Shown piece after piece: positions 1 through 12,800 of a stretch of DNA of 64,000 bases. How positions within the stretch are numbered: position 1 is the stretch's first letter; each line of letters begins with the position of its first letter. Origin of the DNA: Branchiostoma floridae (taxonomy: Eukaryota; Chordata; Leptocardii; Amphioxiformes; Branchiostomatidae); assembly GCF_000003815.2 (NCBI RefSeq), contig NC_049982.1, positions 13,419,822 to 13,483,821 on the forward strand. The letters are read 5' to 3'. The position numbers and the translations under genes are program-made. The notes beneath the pieces are model-generated. The model was not told the origin of the DNA. It did no database searches and was given only the letters and a program-made list of their open reading frames with translations.

Positions 1-48
1 GTGAAATGTGCAAGGGCACAAGATCGGTGGCACCTCAACGGACCCAGA
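1..48 (-). repeat. Fragment of a tRNA-type SINE
   Basis: Read on the minus strand, these bases contain a stretch (GCCACCGATCTTGTG, then CCTT) that also occurs in the SINE-like repeat at about 20.9-21.1 kb. Only the central part is present; no tail or target duplication is visible at the window edge. It is probably an old inserted fragment downstream of, or within, the last introns of SMYD5. Confidence 0.4.
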
Positions 49-1101
49 AGCTCTGGAAATTTCATTTTAAAAACACTACCGATTGCACCACACAACCCCA
101 CGTGTTAAGTTATCATAAACAATATGCACACCTTATATCTGTATCTATAATGTGCAGTATACATTTACATTTCCAATTCATCAAACATATAGCACAATTC
201 AAAATGTTTATCATGAATATCATAATAAAAGTACACAGTATCAAACATTTACAAACTGCAATTTAAAATCAAGTGAGGTCACGGTTGACCTGGTATTGGC
301 AATTGTGTAATGTCACTAATGGTTCATTGCACCTTAAGCTCTTACAGAAGAGATGCTTTTGCCATCATGCAAAGTGGAACTGTGATATCACCTTAATGTA
401 GCCTAAGTGTTAAGTGCACTTTCCATGTACTTATTACCAGAACCCAAGGTCTGAAAACATGCTACCTGAAGGGTTATAGTTACACAACTTCCTCACAGTG
501 CAGCTGTGCAATTAAGACTGCCAACTGAAGGATCTTAAACTTCCAGTAATAAATAATGAGTTAAACAGATTGAGCTAATTGGTCATTCAGCAGCAGGAGC
601 TAAGGCGTGATCCTGTATCAAATATCCACAAGAATTCAGCAAAACCTGTAGGGTCAGCGCCTACTAATATCAACATGTGTGTTGGGTTCTTTTGCGAATA
701 ACATTAGAGGTTTAAGCTATGCCAAAAAGCAGTTACTCAAGCAACTGGATATGATTTTGGAAACGGTCAGACGTTTCAACTGGAATCCACCATTTTTTGT
801 CAGTGACACTAAAGTGATCTGGAAGAAACAGGCCTTTTATACTCTAGCTATGAATGAAGACAATTTCAGATGTCCAATCAGAAACGTTGTAAGACAATTT
901 CAGACTGAAGACAATTTTGATTCCAAAGAGAACAAAGGTAAGGCAAAGTCAGGTTGAATACAATTTTGCATTTCAAAGGAAGGCAAGGCTAAGACACAGC
1001 TAACACAAATGAGTCAATTAGCTCCTGTTGTTTTAGTTACAGGAGCTAAAAGTTTTGTTGCTGGGGGGGTGCTATGTCCCAAGCGCCGGAAAGTTCCATA
1101 C

Positions 1102-1347
1102 GCAGAGGTTCCATGCACGTTAGAGGTTCCATGCACGTTAGAGGTTCCATGCACATTAGAGGTTCCATGCACTTAACAGGTTCCATGCACGTTAGAGGTT
1201 CCATGCACGTTAGAGGTTCCATGCACGTTAGAGGTTCCATGCACGTTAGAGGTTCCATGCACGTTAGAGGTTCCATACACGTTAGAGGTTCCATGCACGT
1301 TAGAGGTTCCATGCACGTTAGAGGTTCCATGCACGTTAGAGGTCTAA
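1102..1347. repeat. 18-bp minisatellite, about 13 copies
   Basis: A tandem array with unit GAGGTTCCATGCACGTTA (18 bp). Most units are identical; a few differ by one to three bases. Because the period is a multiple of three, the array is open on both strands, reading as GSMHVR repeats on plus and TCMEPL repeats on minus. There is no splice or start context and no known protein match, so it is treated as a non-coding minisatellite in the 3' part of the SMYD5 locus. Confidence 0.95.
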
Positions 1348-3184
1348 CACCCAAGGCTCCTCAATACACCAGCCCTTGTTGAGTGATACCAGTATATAAT
1401 TTCCTTAATATATCATATCATTTTATGGAAAACTTAAACTTGTACCTGTGGAAACCACCTGGCCGGTGTGAAGCTTAAAACTTCTATATAATTTTCCCCT
1501 TGACACTGATAATAAGTACTGATAATAATCCTGTCTGTCCACACAGACCCATTTTCATGGGTCAATTAACTCAGTGGTCCTGTTGGACAGGTCTCACTGT
1601 ATGATGAATGTCAAACTACTGAGAAGACATGACTCACCTTAATAACTTCTGTCTACTGTGCCTACTCCTTGTTCTCTCACATTCATCCAAATAACAGATG
1701 AACAACTCCTGTAAAAAAAAAAAAATCAGCATTGAGCAGAGAGCTCTACCTTACAGGTTTTGATATCGGCATATATATAATAAAGCCATTCGTGAATAGT
1801 ATGTATGAATGTACGAGAGAGAAGGCCAAACATTCAAATATTTGTCTGGTTCATCACGATGTAGAGAGCTCTCAAAACACATTTCTTGATGGGGGACCAA
1901 TTTACAAGATAACTTATTCACAACAGCAAAACAAATACGTAGGGAAAAAATATCACTTACACCCACATCTCTATCCTATTTTTGTCTTCAACCTGACAAC
2001 TGGTACTTAAGAGCAGAAATGACATGTTGGTGATGTTATTGACAAAAGGATGTCTGATCTTCAATAGCCAACAGCTGAGATTGCATTGGTTTTGGAGCAT
2101 CAATTTGTGTTTGTACAAAAGCAGAAAAAGCCTTATTAGGAGCAACTCATGATCAAGTACTATCAACTCTTAACATGCATGAAGACAAAAATAGTTGATT
2201 CCATCAAAACGCCCACAGTAAGGCCCTTAACATGATTCACAGGCAGACGTTTTGCCTCCAACAGAGCAAGAAGAAAATTGTGACAAGACATGCACATACA
2301 TGTGCCTTCAGAGAACTCATTCAATTATACAATATTACAATAAATTGACAATTAACATGTTAAGAATATCGGTTTTCTAGGAGGAAGACAATTTGATGCA
2401 CACACAATGTGTCATTTAACATGTAAATAGAGAATCATTCTTTTACTTTTAACACAAGAATTTACAACACCAGCTAGGGCTCAAAATGATAGGTGCATGG
2501 TACCATGCACTTTTTGTTCATCCAGAATTGGAGCTGTGGAACTACTTTGTTAATATGGTGTAGTGTAGTGTTACATCAGTACATAGAGTCTCAAAACTGT
2601 CACCCAGGGGACTGAACAAAAGTGACCATTCAGGACCGGCTTGAACTCAGAATCAGCTCACAATATGGCATACATTAAAATGGTTTCCAAGTCAGTGTTT
2701 TTACATCATGTCAAATATTTCTCACATGCATTACATGGACAAAAATGGTGTAGTTTGAAACAGCAAAACTGCAAAAAGGGTCTGTGTTATATAACATTAC
2801 ACAAAGAAGTATTCAACACTAGGTGACTAGAATGAGATATAAGTTTGTCTAATGTCTACAGTCAAGGAACGAATTCATTGGCATATCATTGGCAGTGCAC
2901 AGCATCATTATAGCCCACTCCGGGCAGCTCTGTGCTACACATATCTCCATCCTTTTGTTAGGAATATGTTTAGATTGGACTGCCATGTATGAATCCTGAA
3001 TTTCATGTAAACACATCAATGCAAATGTCAAATAAACCAAAGTTGACAAAACATAAAAACTACTTGTCTCTTTGGACAACTCTTTGCAAAATATCCCCCA
3101 TTGCGGGACACAAATCCACAGCCAAGACGTTTAAGAAGTTGTCGACTGAATGTCTGCTATTTTTCTCTGCTTTAAAAGCATGTT

Positions 3185-3498
3185 AAGGTCAAAATTTACG
3201 GTGCGATTGCCGTCACAACATCAGGCATATTGGTTTTACAAAGATTTCTCAATAAGCATCATCAAAAAATCAATGTGGCTGCCCATTGGAAAATTAGGTG
3301 GCCGTCTTGGACAGGAATTGGGACCCGTCTGGTCCACATCTAACATGATGGCCATTGGCACGTTGGACAGGTGACCATCTTGGGAAGGTCACTTAACGCT
3401 AGCGTATATGCGAAAATTTTCGGGACTGAGAAAAACTGGGTGTTATGGCCAGAAGTAATCCACTTGAAGAGGTGACTGCTTAGGCAGGTTTGACTGTA
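3185..3498. mobile_element. MITE, CAGTCAAACCTG-ended family (one end clear)
   Basis: The right end carries CAGGTTTGACTGTA, the same terminus as the complete element at 22266-22449. The interior has the family's recurring wording (GGACAGG, then GTGACC or GGTCAC). The left end is degraded and its border is uncertain. It lies downstream of the last visible SMYD5 exon. Confidence 0.5.
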
Positions 3499-3811
3499 CT
3501 TCAATACATCAGCATACTGCATGTTTGTGACATTAAAGCATTGAAAAATTGTTACAACTTTTGGCATTACTTGTTCAAAATGCTGTAAAATCAAATGGTT
3601 TACTACCAACTTACAGATTTCAACTGCAAGTCTGGACATGCAGCTACTAGCAACATGTCGCCAATTGTTAGGTTGGGTGCACCAGTAGTGCACCTATTTA
3701 CAAACATGAATATTCAGAAATGCAAGTTCTTTGATTCAATTTCTTTGAGTAAATTTCTTACATTTTCCTGCTTATGTAACGCCTCATTATCATCAGGCCA
3801 CTGACACTTAC

Positions 3812-6800
3812 CTCTCCCTCAGTAATGTCTCGAAGGGCTCTCATACTGAGTACATAATTGCTTTCATCAAATGATGGTTCAGCAGTAGGCTCGCAGCTGT
3901 GGTTACCTAGCAACCCAAGACATGAGAATGGGTTCATACACCTCCATTGCCTTTATCTTAAAATTGAAGAAACTCAATTTGCATTTGAGAATGGAGATCC
4001 ATCATTTTAGCACTCATCAAAGCTGAAAAATTTATATAACAACATAGAATGACCACCCACTTCTATTGATCCACTACCATCAAACAATTTTGTCATCTAA
4101 AGAAGACTTTGTGAAATTTTGATAAGAAGAATCTGTACAAAGCTCATTGTAATGAAATAATCAAACACGTCTTATAAAAGAAATGAGGCCATGTTAGATA
4201 ATTTTTGTCCTTGAGAAGCATCTTCCACAGTTCACATATTCAGCATGATTCTTTGTGGACTATTCAAGAGTTGGTCTGTACATAGTCACATTAGTTCAGT
4301 TATATTAAATCACTTAAATGGTAATCTTAATGCTAAAAACACGTTAACAGCAAAAATCAGTTATCGCAATAGGGCACAGCCTACTAGTAGTGAGATACCT
4401 GTTTAACCATCAGCACATTAAAAGGTAAATTTTGGGTTAAACTGGTACAGATTCAGGAGTCAGACAGATAAGTCTGCCAGAAGTTTATCAAACATGCATG
4501 TAGTTACTCACAGCAACTCTGCAGAATGTAAAGTCCAGATCCCTCACAATTCAGGAAACTTCCTGACTCTGAAAAAAGATAGTTTACACGTGTGAGTTAC
4601 ATCAATGTTTTCAATGACACTTTAGGTGTGCATTGCTATACTATTAATGTACCTGGCTGCATATCCACTACTGAGTGCATGTACATGTGATGTATGCTAC
4701 CGATTTTAGAATTAGATCTTTCAGATCAACACCAACATAATATTGTATTCTCAAATCTGCCCTACTTGAGTTCAGCATTAACCCTTTTAGTTGGTGGATC
4801 TAAGCTGCTTTTAAAAGTAGTGGAAGTAACAAATCAAAGCCAGATCACTTATTTTAGGACTAGGCTAATCCTTACATGCAGCTGAAGACACTAAAAAGGC
4901 AATAGCAAAAAGCTCATCTGTATGTATTGGGTGCCATTAAAAAGTAAATATTTGTGATGCTGCAACTGTATCAGTCTCAATATAACCACACACTTCCTCG
5001 CTAACGAGTTCATATGACATCCTTAAACCCTTAAACTGCCAAACCCGGATATATCCGGCACACATATACATGTCCTGTGTGCCGCATCCAGATATATCCG
5101 GGATACCGTATTCCCCCGAAGTAGCAGCTTTGCGCGCATGTAGCGCACGAACCTCAGAAGTTAAGGACTTCGGCCTTGTTCGGGGGGTTCTTTTTGGAGG
5201 TCAGCGGCCAACCCTGGCACTGATAGCATTCTATAGGGCTGAAACTCTGGCAGTTTAAGGGTTAACATAATATGATATCATGACAAAATAGCCTATTAGC
5301 ATTACCAAGACACATTATGCATCAGCCAAGTACTATTATTTACACTTATTAACAGAAGAATAACAGACATGACTAGACTACCACTAACTTTGGTTTGCAC
5401 TTCTAGTTGTCTATCTTACTCACATGTGGAATCTTCTTTTGTTCACTGCAAAAAAATTCTGGGTCCAGCAGGATTTGCGTTATTGTTCATGTTGTTGCCA
5501 TCTGCAACTATTATTAGACATGCCAGCCATATGCATTTCCCACAAAGTTGGCTTTTATACCATGCATGCAAACTTAATGGACAAATGAAGGGATCTGGGA
5601 GTGCAGCAGTGTTGTCCCTACCATGTTCCATGTCCACGTAGAGCTGATCGATGAATGCATCAAGTTTTTCCCTGTCCTGAGATGGAAGCTCCAGTGCATC
5701 GCAGTTGTGCACATACACACTGAGGGAACTGTGCGTGTACAACAGAATACTCTTATTTAGCCTTAAGAAATCAAGTTGACAATGATAAAAACAATCGACA
5801 CTGCAATGAATAGGCTTTTTTTAAGGAAAGACAATCTAAATTCAAATGCCTGATAATGATGGTAATTTTTTAAAACACTAAGGATTTGGTGCGACAGTTT
5901 GCCAACACCTGCACATAACATTTTCCACTAAAAGCCGTAAATCTTTTCTTTTAAAGAATATATAAAAATTCAGAAAGTCTCAGTCCCAGAGATGGGTACT
6001 GGAACAAAACCATCTTTTTCTTGTTGGACCAGTCCAGAAAAGACAGACCTGAAAAAGATCAGTGGACCGGATATTGGACCGATTCGTAAATGTTCATATG
6101 ATTATACCGTTCAAGTGTTTTGGGGCCTTACATGTGCACGAAAATAACAAGAGCTAAGTATAGCAGACTTGATAGTCATTTGTACCAAGTTTCTACAGTC
6201 AAATTTGGCCTAAGACAGAGGCAGTTTGTTTACATGAAGATAGGATTCTAAAATGCCAATGGATGTCGGATACTCCATCAAACAGAATCATTTTTTTTAG
6301 TATGAGAAGTTCACAGATAATTAGGTCCAAGTTCTGGTCCAAACCTGGACCTGATCCTCCGGACCTGGACAGTACCTGGACCTGAATTTTCTGTTTGTAA
6401 GGTGGCAGCAGCAAGTCATGTGAAAGTAAAAAGAAGGTCAGAAGTTATCAAAATCACTTTCATTTTCACTTTGAAAGTGAAAGTGATCTCAAACCAATGA
6501 ATAGATCAAGGACGTTATATGAGAATAGATGAGATACTCTTCCACTCAAGTACTGGTCATTACAGAGAGGACAAATGTTAAATATGTAGATTTTTTACAG
6601 GTTTTTGTGTAGGGGAAATTTTTCTCTTTTTCACAGGTATAATGAACAGTGGACATCCCATTCCAATAATTGCAACCTTTTCCAGTAGTGTGAATGTTAG
6701 ATTAGCGACACAGCTTGGATTCAATAACGACCTTGTGTTGGAAGAAAGTCTAGCACTATGACTACCAACACAGTGAACTTCCATGACAGCCTAATTCAAT

Positions 6801-9800
6801 ATCACAACTTTCTTGATCCAAACCCCTGGACTACTCAAATGCTACAACTACTGTGTCAGAAGTTTTGGTTACATATCGAAACCCAAATGTAAATACACTA
6901 ACACATTGCTATCCTATATTATGGTGCATTGCTTCTAGAGCTGGGCTATCATTGACAAACTACATTTTGAGCAGCCCTGAGATGAAACATTGACTAATTG
7001 TTCAGCATAGAAACATGATACCATTTGAATCAATTACAAGTTTGACAATCTAGGGAATGCTGACTTGGACAATACATAATATTTGCTTGTGCCTGATGCC
7101 CTGATCTCCTAAACACTACTTAACCTGCACACCTGTCCAGATTTCAAATTAAGCCCCTTTTACATACAACCTACGTAAGTTGAAAGGAGGCGGATTTGAA
7201 AATTGCATTAAGACAGCTTCACCTTACTTATGTTGTGGTCTTTTCTTAGAACAATTCTGTAAGTCAGGAAACAGACAAGACATTCAGACAGGAAGAATAT
7301 GTTTTCCGTATCGTGCATATGAGGTTTTCACAATTTTGTCCTTACATGGTTGAACAGAATAAAGAAGCAGCTATGGATGGATTGCAGACGAGGTTTCTCA
7401 GTACAAAATGTATATCGGTATTATTTTACAGAATTCACGACAACATGAATTTTACAGAATGCATAAAGAGTAGCACTAGAAATAAATCTTACAAAATACC
7501 TACAAGCACAATGTAAGTACGATGTTAAGTTCAGCCTTAGTTTCATACACAAGTAGCTTTTTTGTAACATGACAGTTATATGATGATTGCAACACTGCCA
7601 TTGCAAACACCTTAGCCATAGAAACATGATGTCTTGATTTTGCTTGGATTTAACAGGGGCCGCCCTAAGATGCTGCCCTAAGATGGCATAGAGTTTTTTG
7701 CTGATCTTATTATGCATAAGTACACCCTGTTTGTTGCCACTTACTAAATAAACCAAGTCCAAACAGCTGTTTTTTTCCATTAAAAAAATACATATTCACT
7801 TCAGGTTTTTTTTTAAGACAGAATTTTCACAACAATGTTGGTAGCGCCGAATCACTGTGGTCACCTGTTACAAGGTATTGGTGGCTCGTGTCCCTAAATA
7901 TACAACCTGTACAAAACAGCCAACTGTCATACACATAAGAAATAAAGCTTCACAAAACACTTCAAATATTGGTCTTCAAATGTTTGTTGAGTAGAAGACC
8001 GGCCATAGAAAAAACAACATACGCATCACCGCCGCCATTGTTTTCCCCAGGGAGTGTGGCCCCGCAGGTGGCAGACAAGCAAACGTCCATTTCCCATGGA
8101 AACACGAACTGGATTGGGATAGATTCAGCCCTCCTCGCAGGAGACAAGAAGCACACACAATCACAATTCTACTGTCAAAAGAAAGCTAATATATCATAAA
8201 ATTAGAAAATTTTTATCTACATGGTGTATGTTTATCTAAATTGGTCACCAGCTTCCGAAGAGAGCAAATTACAAAAGCGTGCCAAGTTAGGGCGCACTGT
8301 CTAACGCAGCTCAAAATCAGAAGTGATATTCACGATAACGTCCTCGGTGTTTGCCCGTTGTAACACGGAGGGTGAAGGGTTCATGAACAGTATGGATGCA
8401 TTCCTTATCCAAGTATGGTCTTTAGATGAAAGTGTTAAAAATTCATCGATCAAAACTTGACCACTCTTTGGCAACATGTGATGCGCAGTGCATAAAAAAA
8501 CGTAACATCTTAGGGCAGCCCCCGTTAATTGTATGTTTAGGGATATTGGCAGAGTTTTTTTACACATGTTGTAACATGAACGTGAAGTGCTAGCTTTCAA
8601 TGCTGTGTTTTAAGGACACTGTAGTTCGAAGTAGATACCTGATGATGATGGCAAGCCAAGTGTAGAGTAACCAAGTGCCATTAACTAAGCACTTGTGTGT
8701 AAAAGCTGAATTAAAATACATGTACTTCCCTCTACGTACTTACAACTCAAATATACAGTGGCTTTTATTTCCTAAAGTATGTGTAGCCAAGGACAAAAGC
8801 TATGCAAGTGTCATCAAGACCACTACCATGATAATCTCATGATAGGTGACCTTGGATACTGCTGGATGAGTTACTGACCTAGTCTGTGACAGTCAGGTCC
8901 ATCAACATTAACCATTGTAAGATGTTCTGACAAGTTGATACCATACAAAATATGATAATCATGAAATGAGACATAGTTTACTGTGGCCACTTTCCAATCT
9001 CTAGTCAATGGCTAAAAAGAAACAAGGACCATCTAAGCTAAGACCTAACGGGGGCCGCCCTAAGATGCTTCCTGCCCTAGGATGCCACGGATTTTTTGCT
9101 GATCTTATTATGCATAAGTATGCCGTGTTTGTTGCCACTTACTATGATGAATACAAAGGTAAATAAACCAAGCCCAAACAAACAGCTTTTTTTTCTATTA
9201 AAAAAATACTTTCACTTCCCTTTTTTTTAAGACAGACTTTTCACAATAATGTTGGTAGCGCCAAATCACTGTGGTCACCTGTTACTGCGTATTGCTGGCT
9301 CGTGTCCCTAAATATACAACCTGTACAAAACAGCTACACAACTGTCATACACATAAGAAATAAAGCTTCACAAAACACTACAAATATTGGTCTTCAAATG
9401 TTTCTTGAGTAGAAGACCAGCCATAGAAAAAAAAAACATAAGCATCACCGCCGTTGTTTTCCCCAGGGAGTGTGACCCCGAAGGCAGCAGACAAGCGAAC
9501 GCCCCAAAGATGTGTATGTTTATCTAAATTGATCATCAGCTTCCGAAGAGAGCAAATTACAAAAGCGTGACAAGTTAGGGCGCACTGTCTTATTTTATTT
9601 TAAAATCGGAAGTTATATTCACGATAAAGTCCTCAGTGTTTGCCAGTTGTAACGCGGAGGGTGAAGGGTTCATGAAACGTATGAATGCATTCCTTATATC
9701 CAAGTATATGGTCTTTAGTGAACATGTTAAAAATTCATTGATCAAAACTTGACCACTCTTTGGCAACTAGTAATGGAGTGGCCCCCATTAGATATTTTAT

Positions 9801-12800
9801 TTCTTCACAGTACTCACACGTAGCCACCAACATAAGTACATGTATCTAAATATACAAATTTCTATCAACCTCCAGCTGGACATAGCTACAGTCAGCTTAA
9901 GAGAACATGATCCCCTTTGGAGATCATGAGATTAGTTTGATAGAACATACAATATAGATGTATACAGACACATTGTGCTGCTGCCTTTATAGCTTTAAAC
10001 TACTGATGATGGACAAAAGGAGAAATTGAGTGAAGACCACATCATTACTCCCCAAGGAGAGCTGATGCCCATGCTGGTATAGCCTGCAGTGATTTGACAC
10101 CAATAATCACTGATATGGATGAAAAGTGTAATTTAAAAGCAGGTATAAAGCTGGACTATATGCGGTTTGCACCGGATTACGCCTACAGGCGCAATATAAT
10201 CACATAACAGTTCTGTGAGATTATTGTCTAAGAAGTAGACCAGCATAGGTGTATTTTAGTAGCAGATTGATTTTGAGCACCACCTTTAATAATGTTCCCA
10301 TGTTGAAATATGTAAGGCACCCAAGGCCCTTCAGACCATTACATATGTTACCAAGTGCTCTTTGCACATGCCTATTGCCATGGATTCTTGAATAAAAATT
10401 TTCCACAGCAATGGTCTCCACTTTTCTTAGAAATCCTGACAACATCATGTATTTCGATCTCCAAAATACTGAAGATGGGTTTACTTATCATATATCCCAC
10501 ATGAAAAGCTGAATCTGATATTTCTTCCCATGGGCAACACATTTGGCTTTGTACCCACAATTCTGTAACTTGTGGTAAATGATGCATATGTTTGTAGAAA
10601 TAACCAATGCAGGTGGGGAGTCTAGCTTTTTTTGTAATTATTTAAACAAGGACATTGTGCAAACTTACTGGAGGAAAAGAGAAGGAAACCTATTAGATTT
10701 TAATTTATCCAAGGCAAGATGTGTTCAAGATTGCTAGTTAAGGGGTGTGTACTTTAATTGGACTTTTTCCATTTTACCTTTACATTCCATAGATCTGTCA
10801 CCCTTTGGGGACATATTAGATACATGTAGGGAAGATAAAAGCATATTTTGATACCTCAAATAGGCATTTTTACATCAAAATGGTACTAACTTTACCATGG
10901 ACACAGAGGTATTTTAATATGGTTATAGTTAAGTCACACAAGAGGGCTCTTACCTTGTCCCAATTCCTTGTCCATTCCTTCCAATCATTGCAAAAATTGA
11001 CCTGAAGCCGTCAGGAGTAAACCACTGCACAATTGGCACATAAATCATGTTAACAGTCAGTTTTATGTTCAAAGAAAAGAATGTGTGTGATTTTTCTAAG
11101 ACTTGTGGGAGTCAAGTGGGGAATCAATGCAACATTACATTTAAAAAAACCTGCAGACGTACACACAGCTGTTAGAATTTCAGGAATACAAATGTACAAC
11201 AGTTGTACAGACTATGACATATTATACATTTATTTCAAAATACAAAATAGTAGTGGGTTATTATCAATATATCATGCTTGAACTGAAGTACAGTCTTCAT
11301 ATTCAGTGGGTCCAGATTTCAGAATTTCAAAAGGCCTCCATTGCGAGGACTCACGTCTTCGGCATGCATGGACAATTGTGGGAAAATGTTGCCAGAGCGC
11401 CGTCCCCCTCGACCCTTTTCTACTAACAGAATTTTTACAAGCAAACTGTACCCCTCAAAAGCAGGAAATGACGTCTAAAGTGTCCTGATTTCAAAAATTA
11501 AAGTCTCCAGACCTCCCTTGCGATGGCTTGCGTCTTCGGGGTTCACGACGACGTACGTAGTGTATATATTATGTTGGGGCGTGGGTCGTCGTCTCAAAAA
11601 TCGTTTTCTCTAGTAGAAGCTTACTCTGTCAGCAAAATTTGTTCCTTAAAATACAGGAAATGTTGTTTCAGAGGATCTAGATTTCAAAATTTCCCAGAAC
11701 GTACCTTGCAACGGCTCATGCCTTCAGCCCTCGAAATGGTGAAAATGTTTGTGGCGTTGCCCTCAATAACTAATTCAAAAGCTAAATACATGTGCATTTT
11801 CAATAGAAATGGCATTGAAGTTCTAAGTCTGGCAGCAATATTTGCCCCTCAAAATGCAGGAAATGGCGTTTTAGAGGGTCTAGATTTGAAAATTTTTGGC
11901 GCTCGATTTGGTGATACGAAAGATTTTTGCCTCCACAATTAAAAAATGGTGCCGCTGCCTTTGACATGTAAATGAGACCTTGTTTTGGACTATCAGCCCC
12001 TTTCCACAACTAAGTTTCTTTTTTACATTTTGAAATATTTTTTATGGATCCATTTGTTCCTAGTATAAGTACATTGTTTCAGTTGCCACAGACTATGATG
12101 ATAAGCAAGATAAACAAACAAGGTCCATGCACACAGCAATCATTTGCATTCAAAATATACTTTTACATATACAACTTGTTTTTTTTTGTTTTTTTTTTTA
12201 AATAGAATTTCAACAGTAATGTTCACTTGGTAGCACCAAATCACAGCGGTCACCAATCACTGCAGCTTGAGCCGCTAAATATATGACCTGTACCAAGCAG
12301 CCACACAACTGTCATACACATTAGAAATAAAGCTTCACAAAACAATACAAATATGGGTCTTAAGATGTTTGTTGAGTAGAAAACCAACCATAGCAAAACA
12401 ACATCAACATCATCGCCATTGTTTCCCCATGGGAGTGTGGCTGTTAAGGTGAACAAACTCACTGAAAGTGAAGTCTGCCTGTTCCAATGTGTGAACCAAG
12501 AGTTACATGTTTGAGAATGGATTCAGTCATACATGTACAACATAAATTCCACTTTCAGACTCATCTGTTGCATCCTGTTTTTTATCAAATCAGACCGAGA
12601 GGAACCATTTCTCTTTTCAATGAGTGTGGCATGTTCTTTTAAGTGCTTTTTTTGACGTCTGCCTCCCATAAACAAGGGTCCTTCTCAATCAACCAAACAT
12701 CCCATCCAAAGGAAGTCCCTAATTCAACCTCCTTGCCCTAACCCAAGTCAGGTACTTCTACTCATTTGCAAAAGTCAAGTGGTGACATCTGTGTGTTAAG

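Noticed and set aside
679-957. 92-residue plus-strand open frame
   Set aside because: No recognisable similarity, no splice context, and it lies in the 3' region of SMYD5 on the opposite strand. Length is within chance for AT-rich DNA.
1046-1382. Overlapping 102-residue frames on both strands
   Set aside because: Both are products of the 18-bp minisatellite rather than genes.
3340-3693. Minus-strand frame containing an EIC phrase that might be the missing SMYD5 EICISYLD exon
   Set aside because: The following residues (KLVVNHLIL) do not match, and the frame overlaps the CAGTCAAACCTG MITE. The real exon probably lies left of the window.
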